Source of the DNA: an uncultured Pseudohongiella sp.
Lineage (GTDB): Bacteria; Pseudomonadota; Gammaproteobacteria; Pseudomonadales; Pseudohongiellaceae
DNA length: 60,409 bases
Assembly: GCA_902597095.1 (NCBI GenBank)
Contig: CACJWK010000013.1
Coordinates: 1-60,409 of the forward strand
Reading direction: 5' to 3'
A program made the position numbers and the translations under genes. Positions 53,819 to 60,409 of this stretch are shown here, one piece after another (within the stretch, counting starts at the first letter, position 1; each line of letters starts with the position of its first letter). The notes beneath the pieces were generated by a model. It saw only the letters and a list, made by a program, of their open reading frames with translations, did not search any database and had not been told where the DNA came from.

Positions 53819-55375
53819 TTAGGGTGGGGGTTGCCCACTTGGTTCAGCTTCAAGGGACCAAAAGTCCACTAACTCACTCAAGGGTTGGTTAGGAAAAAAA
53901 CCTTCCGGCGGAGGATCATTAGGATTGCCACTATTCATAAATTCGGAATATTTCATCGCAAATTCATCGATCGTCAGGCCCACATGCTTTTCAAACGCTG
54001 CTGGAAAACCCAGGGACCACATTTCTCTCGGAATATCGACGAACATAATTTGATGTGAAGCATAATAAGCCAAATAATATGCGGCTAGCGTCCAATCGCA
54101 CTGCGGTTCTCTTTTGATTCCATCAAGAATTCCACTTGAGTCCCTCGCCCCCATGTAGCACACACCACCTGCATCTCTGATGCGCTGCTTTTCATATTTG
54201 AGAAGTTCATAACCTTGATCGCAAAGGTAAAATACAAAACCCTGGCATACCACCGGTGAGCCAATCTGCCGGTACTTTAATCCAGGTTCACCTCTTTCAA
54301 ATCCGTTCCTTATGGAGTGGTTAAGCTGTTCGAATTTTTCCCATAAGAACATGTCGGGAAACACCGTAGCAGCACCTTCTATCCAAAATGGCGGCGCTTC
54401 GACCGCATTTAATAGTCCACAACAATCACCGCTTGTCCCGAGCTCGCGATCGAGCGTGTGAGCTCTTTGTGTATGGTGGAAATATTCATGAATCCAACCA
54501 TGCAAAATATGATAAGGAAAGCCGTCGCCAGCAGTCTGTTTATCATTTTCCCAATAGGAGTCGGTATACGGATTTGGCTGAATGCAAAAGCTCCAATTCC
54601 TTTTCCCTGACCCATGGTCGCCGAAAGATGAAAATCCTGACAGGCAGCTTCGTTGATCATGAACTCCTCCAATAGTTGTGATGGGCCTCCCATTGTTGTC
54701 CGTTAGCGCCAAGTTCTTCAAGGAGGCTAGTGCATCCGAATTATCCCCTTCTAATTCGTATAAAATATGAACGAACCGGTCATAGCCTAGCCCCATTTCG
54801 ATAAGCCAATCTAGAATCTGGTAGTAGTCTTCGAGAGTTCTTTCTGGTATCGCTTCGGAGTTCGACATAAGTATGTAGAACTCTGGGTTAGTGTTAGGAA
54901 TATTCGATTTTATACAGCGGTGATATTCAGAAGCTGATAAGTCGCTTGGGCATGCCGCAGCAATATCAAAACCTGCCCCAAGGTCGTTGAGGTCACCCAC
55001 GGCCCTGATATCATAAGACTGCTGCAAGTCTGCGTTGTCCTCTGTGAGTTGGAGGCCAAACATGTTGTAGTAAATATTGTTCCTCCAATCCGTACTGAGT
55101 ATCGAGCAATCCCTAAAATTTTCATTTATTACTAACGGAGGAAGGGTATCAACATCGTCGATATTCTTTGCAGAAATAATATCAAGAATGTACTGATCAT
55201 CCTTTTGCACCAAATCGAACATCAAATTGTAGTAACCTGAATTATATGTAGCACAACCATCAGTCAAGGTATTCGCTGATACTTCAAAGTGCCGCACAAT
55301 GGGTGAAGGAATATTTTGCGCCAAAGCTGAAGACACGATAAAAAACAGAAGTGTTGCCATTAATACACGAATCAT
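53819..55375 (-). CDS. Secreted HEYFH putative zinc metallopeptidase, paralogue 4
   Basis: 518 aa from ATG 55375, chosen because it opens a signal peptide (MIRVLMATLLFFIVSSALAQ) behind GAGGAG; the frame is open to 55474. Core motifs WIHEYFHHTQRAHTLDRELG, CCGLLNAVEAPPFWIEGAAT and VDIPREMWSLGFPAAFEKHV are nearly the same as in paralogue 1 at 25343-26929, as are the final NPNDPPPEGFFP and LSELVDFW. It is probably secreted or periplasmic; its cysteines are shared with paralogue 1. It is separated from the other three by 23 kb but keeps the tRNA-like remnant beyond its 3' end. Confidence 0.75.
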   Translation of the reverse strand: MIRVLMATLLFFIVSSALAQNIPSPIVRHFEVSANTLTDGCATYNSGYYNLMFDLVQKDDQYILDIISAKNIDDVDTLPPLVINENFRDCSILSTDWRNNIYYNMFGLQLTEDNADLQQSYDIRAVGDLNDLGAGFDIAAACPSDLSASEYHRCIKSNIPNTNPEFYILMSNSEAIPERTLEDYYQILDWLIEMGLGYDRFVHILYELEGDNSDALASLKNLALTDNNGRPITTIGGVHDQRSCLSGFSSFGDHGSGKRNWSFCIQPNPYTDSYWENDKQTAGDGFPYHILHGWIHEYFHHTQRAHTLDRELGTSGDCCGLLNAVEAPPFWIEGAATVFPDMFLWEKFEQLNHSIRNGFERGEPGLKYRQIGSPVVCQGFVFYLCDQGYELLKYEKQRIRDAGGVCYMGARDSSGILDGIKREPQCDWTLAAYYLAYYASHQIMFVDIPREMWSLGFPAAFEKHVGLTIDEFAMKYSEFMNSGNPNDPPPEGFFPNQPLSELVDFWSLEAEPSGQPPP

Positions 55376-55549
55376 AAGTTGAGTACTCCTCGACACCTTT
55401 GTATCTACTACATTCCATGACAATTCTAGCCCGCCTGCGGCAACATCAGAGCGACTGAAGTGCTGGGGATACATAATTGCATCGGCGAGAGTCCGCGCAT
55501 CTGGATCCTAATTCTCACTGTGCTGACGATTATATTGAGCGCGCCAAGC

Positions 55550-57733
55550 TTAAAAGTATGTGCTGATTGTAAATCTCACCATGCGCGGTTCTAATGGATG
55601 AAAATGAATATCTTCGATACCGGGAGGTGGAGTTGGTAGCGGCTGCAAATGTGGAAATGTCCTGTTCCCCGCAAGATCACTATTGGAATTTTTTGCCGAC
55701 TTAAGTCTTTGCCACCTAGCAGAGCCTATTCGCCGTCCTTCGTTTGGAAGTCGGGACTCATAAAAATAGCTGATGTCATTATCCTTTGAATCCAACAGAT
55801 TCAGGATATCAAGACCTAGCTTAAAAGAACCAAGCCTTTTCTCCAATCTCAAGTTGACAGTCGTCGTTGGATCAGATCGAACCGCATTATCTTCTGTTAG
55901 TGGCGCCGGCCCTAAATGCCTCAACCGAACAGTCATACTAAGGTTGTTCGAGGCCGTCCACGTCGCGCCAGCAGACAGAGTGTTCTCGAATGCATTTGGA
56001 ATCCGATTTCTCCCGGCGGGAGCGTCTAAAAAGCGCCCCTTTACCCAGGTCACAGACGTGTCGAGAGTCAACCAGTCCGTCACGCGCCATAACGCCTCAG
56101 CTTCAACACCTAGGCGCCGGGTGGAATCATTGCGCTCTGTCCCGCCAGCATCTCCGACAAAGACTAGCTCCGAATCAAGATCCACCCAAAAGCCCGCCGC
56201 GGTCAAATTTAGTCCAGCCAACGAAGTAGCTCTTACACCGATTTCGGCGCCATGACCCCTGACGAGGGGCGGCGTTTTATCTGCTGCCCGTTTCGTATTT
56301 GGATCGATGTTAATAACAGCGCCGCGGACATCATTGGAATGAAACCCAGCTCCGTAGTTGACGTAGAGTTCTACATCGTCAGTAGCGCTCCAGGCAAGGG
56401 TCACCTTGGGGCTGACAATGGTGTCGCCTCCCCTACCTACATTTTCCGCGATAAAAGATTCTCGTACTCTGTACTTCATATGATCTACCCGGGTACCGAG
56501 CGTCATCCGCAGCCGAGGTCTCCAGTAAACAGTCGACTCAACGAACCCAGCGACGCTGTCAATACTCACGCTGTCGTTGCGTTTCACACCTATGCGTTTG
56601 CGGCGTTGCGTTGGAAATAGCCCAATTTCGCCAACGTCATCATGTCGAAATTCTCCACCGAAGCGATTTTCTAGCTTTAAGCCACCAACTGATCGCACAA
56701 AGTTGTATTCCCCAGCACCACCAAAAGTCAACCTGTTGTCGACCTGTTCGAATTGATCACCACGTATGGGATCCGAGAGGAAATAAGTAAAATTCGAAAA
56801 CAAGTCGAAATCATAGTGAATTGCGTAAGCGGATAGATTCATCCTCCCCGACTGAAGAGTTGCAGCGGCCGAAGCACGCGTCGTCTCACCGCCAAGGTCG
56901 GGATCGATATTTCCGCGCCGTGGAAGAAACACCCGCTCCAATCCATTTTCGGTAAAGGTAAGGTAGCCCTCCTCGACCGCGCGCATTGGAATCTGGTCCG
57001 TCGACGCCCACGCGGAGTGATAGCCGTTGAGGACTATCTGAAGACGATGCTGAACGTAGTTTTTTGTGTATTTCGCCAAAGCAGAATATTTTTGCAAATC
57101 CTCGTCGAGCACCCATGGACCATTATAACTTTGTGCCTCACCAGCAAACAGCAGGTCGCCCGAAAACACGTTAGTTGACGCGCCGCCCGAAATTCTAGCG
57201 TATTCATAACTCCCGACGGTAAGGTTCACAAAAGGGAGTTCGAACTGGTCATAAGTCTTGATTGAGCTCGATCCCGCAATAGCAAAATCGCCGCGGTCTA
57301 CAGCGTATGGTCCTTTACTATAAGACACATGCTCGACTGTTTCAGGAATGATGAAATTTAGGTCCAAATATCCATGACCGTGTCCATGTGAACGCTGATT
57401 GGCAGGTGCACCGTCAACAAATGCCGCAAAATCGGTACCGTGATCAAGGTTGAACCCTCGGAGGAAATACTGGTTTGCCTTGCCCGACCCCGAGTGCTGA
57501 GTAGCGATCATGCCTGGAATTACTTCAACAAGGTCACCCACGCGCAACATCGGCCGCGTGGAAAAATCTGAGTAACCGACAAGACCCTCGGATGCCGACA
57601 AGGCATCATCATTGCGGTCGGCTTGACGCCCCCATACCAAGACTTCTTCGACCTTTTCTTGCTGAGCAGCAGCCAGTCTCGACAGGGTACTGAAAACAAG
57701 CCCAAATGTGAGATAAAGCGAGTTTTTTGTCAT
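55550..57733 (-). CDS. TonB-dependent receptor with His-rich plug (candidate zinc receptor)
   Basis: 727 aa from ATG 57733 (signal peptide SLYLTFGLVFSTLSRLAAAQ; the frame is open to 57811). TonB box-like VEEVLVWGRQA, plug with LVEVIPGMIATQHSGSGKAN then QYFLRGFNLDHGTDFAAFVD, and a His/Gly-rich loop RSHGHGHGYLDLNF. The barrel ends with a terminal aromatic (TISTYF). Its neighbours are a ZrgA-like and a DUF3299 gene, both typical of zinc-responsive loci, so a ZnuD-like role in zinc uptake across the outer membrane is likely. It is divergent from zrgA. Confidence 0.85.
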   Translation of the reverse strand: MTKNSLYLTFGLVFSTLSRLAAAQQEKVEEVLVWGRQADRNDDALSASEGLVGYSDFSTRPMLRVGDLVEVIPGMIATQHSGSGKANQYFLRGFNLDHGTDFAAFVDGAPANQRSHGHGHGYLDLNFIIPETVEHVSYSKGPYAVDRGDFAIAGSSSIKTYDQFELPFVNLTVGSYEYARISGGASTNVFSGDLLFAGEAQSYNGPWVLDEDLQKYSALAKYTKNYVQHRLQIVLNGYHSAWASTDQIPMRAVEEGYLTFTENGLERVFLPRRGNIDPDLGGETTRASAAATLQSGRMNLSAYAIHYDFDLFSNFTYFLSDPIRGDQFEQVDNRLTFGGAGEYNFVRSVGGLKLENRFGGEFRHDDVGEIGLFPTQRRKRIGVKRNDSVSIDSVAGFVESTVYWRPRLRMTLGTRVDHMKYRVRESFIAENVGRGGDTIVSPKVTLAWSATDDVELYVNYGAGFHSNDVRGAVINIDPNTKRAADKTPPLVRGHGAEIGVRATSLAGLNLTAAGFWVDLDSELVFVGDAGGTERNDSTRRLGVEAEALWRVTDWLTLDTSVTWVKGRFLDAPAGRNRIPNAFENTLSAGATWTASNNLSMTVRLRHLGPAPLTEDNAVRSDPTTTVNLRLEKRLGSFKLGLDILNLLDSKDNDISYFYESRLPNEGRRIGSARWQRLKSAKNSNSDLAGNRTFPHLQPLPTPPPGIEDIHFHPLEPRMVRFTISTYF

Positions 57734-58249
57734 ATGTGGAATTGTATCTGTTAGTTGGACAGTTCTTGAAATTCGAACGTGCCGTCTTTCTGGAAAAAAT
57801 GACAGGGCCACAGATGCTATTTCGCTGTCGAGCCGTAATCTACTGAGTCGACTAGATGATCTCTTTAGACTAGGGTAGCTCGATATCTTGGTTCAATCCG
57901 GTTTTATAATTCTTCCCGAGGGCGAATACAGACTCCTGACTTTTCTTCAACCACCATGGCAACTGAGCTGCCTAGATTTCACAGGAGCGCGAGCGCATCC
58001 TAAAACAGCAATTAAAGTCTGGCAGCTTAACACGCCACAAGATTAAGTAGCGATCAGGCCAAATCTCATCTTTCCCCGTCGCATTAAATGCAGAGACTGG
58101 AATACCATGAAACCCCATGCAAGAGCTAAATTACAAAAAGAATTAAAGGAAAGGATATTGCGAATTAGATGCATAACCTCGAAAATGGTTTGCCCTTTTT
58201 CGCGGAGTAAATATATACATAAAGTCAATTCTGCAGGAGACATTCAATC
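57734..58249. other. Divergent promoter region of the TonB receptor and zrgA-like gene
   Basis: 516 bp without a credible gene. A Zur or other operator would be expected but I see no clear palindrome of that type here. The zrgA-like ATG is preceded by AGGAGA at 9 bp. Confidence 0.4.
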
Positions 58250-58813
58250 ATGCGCGCTTCCAGAACCAACCTCACCTGCACATTTTTGCTGATTTTGATC
58301 GCAGGGAACTCAACTACTATAGCTCAGAGCCCGGTTAGCCATGTCCATGGTAATGCCGAACTCAACGTAGTTCTGATGGGCCAGCAACTACAAGTCGAAT
58401 TCATCAGCCCAGCAATCAATCTACTCGGATTCGAGCGTCCCCCCATCACCGATGTCGAGTCCGCCACAATGAACAATACCATTAAACGACTCCAGCATGG
58501 CGGGTGGCTTATTGATGGCGTACCGTCAGCCTGCCAGGTGTCGACCGAAGATTTTGAAGCCCCTTTTTATGAAGAACGCGAAAGCAATAAGCATGACCAC
58601 GAACACGAAAGCGGAAAGCATGAAGCTGAAGCGAACAGCAACTTTCGGGTAAAGTATCTCTATGATTGTGACGCTGCTCTCAAACAGCAACTCAGGATAC
58701 TAGCTTTCGATCACTATAGTGGAATTGAAACATTGACTGTGCAATGGATCGCCAATCAGATGCAAGGTTACACACAACTCAGCAAAAATAACCCCGTGCT
58801 ATACCTTGAGTAA
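58250..58813 (+). CDS. zrgA: ZrgA-family (DUF2796) periplasmic zinc-binding protein
   Basis: A 187-aa protein with signal peptide (LTCTFLLILIAGNSTTIAQS) and the DUF2796 opening VSHVHGNAELNVVLMGQQLQ, then EFISPAINLLGFERPP. It carries a His/Glu-rich metal-binding loop KHDHEHESGKHEAEAN and the end NFRVKYLYDCD ... DHYSGIETLTVQW. ZrgA helps ZnuABC-dependent zinc uptake in Vibrio and relatives by binding zinc in the periplasm. It is next to a His-rich TonB receptor and convergent with DUF3299, forming a small zinc-acquisition group. Confidence 0.88.
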   Translation: MRASRTNLTCTFLLILIAGNSTTIAQSPVSHVHGNAELNVVLMGQQLQVEFISPAINLLGFERPPITDVESATMNNTIKRLQHGGWLIDGVPSACQVSTEDFEAPFYEERESNKHDHEHESGKHEAEANSNFRVKYLYDCDAALKQQLRILAFDHYSGIETLTVQWIANQMQGYTQLSKNNPVLYLE

Positions 58814-58901
58814 TCAACGACCTCACCAAACGACCGCCGAACGATTTAGGCTTTGTCAGTTCAAATTGACTTAAATCAAATTATCTTAAGCTCGGGTCTT
58901 A

Positions 58902-59477
58902 TTAGTTGTACATTTCCACATGCTCTGCCTTCAGGCTGTAGGCCGAGTCTGCGAGTTCATGTCGCACAACCTGGCTAGAAAGCTCTCCCAAAATATAATA
59001 CGCGTCATACATATTGTCCAACTGAAGCCCTTGCTCATAGGTGACGTGAATTATCTGATTTGGCGGGGGCGGAGGAACATGTATGCAGGCACCGAAGAAT
59101 GGCACTAAGAAAAACTCAGTCACTTCACGCTCTTCATTGTAAGCAGTGGGCACTATGAAGCCAGGTAGAACAATGCGTTTACCCAGATATTCCGGGTTGA
59201 CATCAAATGACTGCAATGCCCTCTGAAAGGCACTCTCTACCGGACTATCCGTACTAAATTTGTCGTCCCAACCGTAACCGTCATGGGAAACAGGCGGCGC
59301 ATTAAGAATCGCAGCCAGGTCAGCTTGACTCATCAAGTCTTCCCATTTAACAGCTAGGACTTCATCGGGATTCACAGGCTTGAACTCGAGCTGATAATCC
59401 TGACCGAGAACTTTACCGCTGAGCACGCTTGTTCCGATGACAACGATGAACGACTTTTTGAGCAGCTTGGTAAGCAT
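58902..59477 (-). CDS. DUF3299 protein
   Basis: A 191-aa exported protein (signal FIVVIGTSVLSGKVLGQDYQ). Family landmarks: VKWEDLMSQADLAAILNAP, LGKRIVLPGFIVPTAYNEE, and TEFFLVPFFGACIHVPPPPP followed by NQIIHV. DUF3299 proteins are small periplasmic proteins often next to zinc or other metal ABC transporters and ZrgA; the conserved Cys-His-Pro-rich motif could bind metal. Exact role unknown. Convergent with zrgA (88-bp gap). Confidence 0.85.
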   Translation of the reverse strand: MLTKLLKKSFIVVIGTSVLSGKVLGQDYQLEFKPVNPDEVLAVKWEDLMSQADLAAILNAPPVSHDGYGWDDKFSTDSPVESAFQRALQSFDVNPEYLGKRIVLPGFIVPTAYNEEREVTEFFLVPFFGACIHVPPPPPNQIIHVTYEQGLQLDNMYDAYYILGELSSQVVRHELADSAYSLKAEHVEMYN

Positions 59478-59515
59478 AAATAGCTCTTCCCTTTATAGCG
59501 TTGGACGTAGGAGAT

Positions 59516-59528
59516 GATACATTATAAC
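59516..59528 (-). promoter_or_regulatory. Possible Zur-box-like site upstream of the DUF3299 gene
   Basis: On the minus strand GTTATAATGTATC resembles the core of the gammaproteobacterial Zur consensus (GTTATA-N-TATAAC) with two mismatches in the right half. It lies 39 bp upstream of the ATG. Supported only by this match and by the zinc-related gene context. Confidence 0.3.
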
Positions 59529-59791
59529 TCAACCCTATGATGGACACATTGCTAAATCTTTAAAATTCGACACCAAGAGTCCCCATCCCGCATCAATACA
59601 CACCAAAATATCTCCATATTTCTCAGTATATTACCTCCAGATCCTTCGGATGCCAGGGCCAACTGGAAGTACCGATCTATTCCAGGAGGCATATGCATTA
59701 AACAACTTTAGTTAGTTTCAGCAAAATGGTAATTTGCATTAGGTAAAAGAGCCCATTCAGTAGATCCAAACTAACAAAAAAGGTAATGACC

Positions 59792-60409
59792 ATGAAATCG
59801 CTTGTGATTTGGCTGGGACTAAGCACCTTCGCCACGATTATGACCCTTCCAGCATATGGCCAGAATTCTGACATCATTGGTCCAAGCCCATACAATTATG
59901 TCACCGATAGCTGGATGCAGACCTTCGCGGAAGAAGGAATGACGTTCGGTGGAACCTCAGGAGTTTATGTGCAAAACAAGGGGCGCATATTCTTTCTGCA
60001 GCGCGGTGAAACACGTCTTCCTAACCCGGTTCCGCAAAGCTACGCAGGCTTTCCTGCTTCACTGGGTTGGAATGTCCTTCAAGGCCGCGGTCGAGTTTGG
60101 CAAAACGTTATATATGTTGCTAACAGCGAGGGTGAGGTGCTCGAAATATGGAATCAATGGGACCATCTGTTCAAAGGGACGAATGGACCTGGCCCCCACC
60201 GGCTACGAATGAGCCCCTACGACCCGCAAAACCGATTGTGGCTGGTGGACGAAACTAATCACATAATATACGTATTCTCCAATGATGGGGGGCGCCTGGA
60301 GATGACCCTGGGCGAGAAAGGCATACCGGGTAAAGATGAAACTCATTATCGCCTGCCACAGGATGTCGCCTTTCTCCCCAACGGGATGTTCCTTGTCGGC
60401 GACGGCCTT
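59792..60409 (+). CDS. Exported NHL/SMP-30-like beta-propeller protein (partial, runs off right edge)
   Basis: An open frame of 206 codons from ATG 59792 (AAAGG 9 bp upstream) to the window edge. Signal peptide SLVIWLGLSTFATIMTLPAY. The mature part reads as propeller blades of the NHL type: GTSGVYVQNKGRIFFLQRGE, then PHRLRMSPYDPQNRLWLVDE with TNHIIYVFSNDG, and LPQDVAFLPNGMFLVGDG. Such proteins are six-bladed secreted or periplasmic propellers (lactonase-, peptidylglycine-lyase- or quinoprotein-like). The 3' end and any catalytic residues are outside the window. Confidence 0.8.
   Translation, partial: MKSLVIWLGLSTFATIMTLPAYGQNSDIIGPSPYNYVTDSWMQTFAEEGMTFGGTSGVYVQNKGRIFFLQRGETRLPNPVPQSYAGFPASLGWNVLQGRGRVWQNVIYVANSEGEVLEIWNQWDHLFKGTNGPGPHRLRMSPYDPQNRLWLVDETNHIIYVFSNDGGRLEMTLGEKGIPGKDETHYRLPQDVAFLPNGMFLVGDGL

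Noticed and set aside
57733..58249. Zur operator between the TonB receptor and zrgA
   Set aside because: I searched by eye for GTTATA-N-TATAAC-like dyads here and found none good enough to report.
1..60409. CRISPR array, IS element or integron
   Set aside because: No regularly spaced short repeats with unique spacers, no transposase or integron integrase frames, and the repeat unit at 14.5 and 53.6 kb lacks attC-type core sites.

Overview
The window looks like chromosomal DNA of a Gram-negative bacterium, most likely a free-living (probably marine or aquatic) gammaproteobacterium. Support: two TonB-dependent outer-membrane receptors, a ZrgA-type periplasmic zinc protein, a DUF3299 protein, type IV pilin-like proteins, a sigma-54 promoter and a guanidine-I riboswitch. 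I cannot name a genus. By eye, base composition is uneven: the left 30 kb is AT-richer and patchy with remnants, while about 30-46 kb is more GC-rich and compact.

Region 1 (1-14.5 kb) is one end of an extracellular contractile injection system (eCIS, Afp/PVC/MAC/AlgoCIS type). A leftward operon encodes a DUF4255 cap/terminator protein, an unrecognised 290-aa protein, the sheath, two tube proteins, a DUF5908 peptide, a LysM tube/baseplate protein and a VgrG-like spike that runs off the left edge. A BTAD (SARP-like) regulator diverges from it across a 66-bp-period tandem repeat. Behind it lies a cargo island: a small leader-like protein, a DUF4157 HEAWH protein, a large two-hydrophobic-segment candidate effector followed by a frameshifted chaperone-like gene broken at a C9 tract, and a second candidate toxin paired with a HEAT-repeat protein.

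Region 2 (14.5-30.2 kb) is accessory DNA: a tRNA-3'-end-like remnant, a broken secreted protease, a surface-glycan-like group (TPR-SGNH protein, two methyltransferases, O-antigen-polymerase-like protein, LRR protein), and three members of a four-member family of secreted HEYxH putative metallopeptidases. The fourth lies at 53.8-55.4 kb. Degenerate copies of the same tRNA-end-like repeat sit at 14.6, 25.3 and 53.6 kb. The last two lie immediately downstream of the two closest metallopeptidase paralogues.

Region 3 (30.3-36.0 kb) holds two pilin-like proteins, a small membrane protein, two paralogous di-iron fatty acid hydroxylase-family proteins, a double CDGSH iron-sulfur protein and a lipoprotein. 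Region 4 (36.1-46.4 kb) is a complete guanidine-nitrogen pathway: a sigma-54 promoter and ABC transporter, then a guanidine-I (ykkC) riboswitch, two DUF1989 proteins (carboxyguanidine deiminase subunits), a urea/guanidine carboxylase and allophanate hydrolase.

Region 5 (46.4-53.5 kb) has a HupE/UreJ-like membrane protein with two metallo-beta-lactamase-fold proteins, one of which has lost its metal ligands, divergent from a large TonB receptor. Region 6 (53.5-60.4 kb) contains the fourth metallopeptidase, a His-rich-plug TonB receptor, ZrgA and DUF3299 (together a likely zinc-acquisition group), and the start of a beta-propeller gene cut by the right edge.
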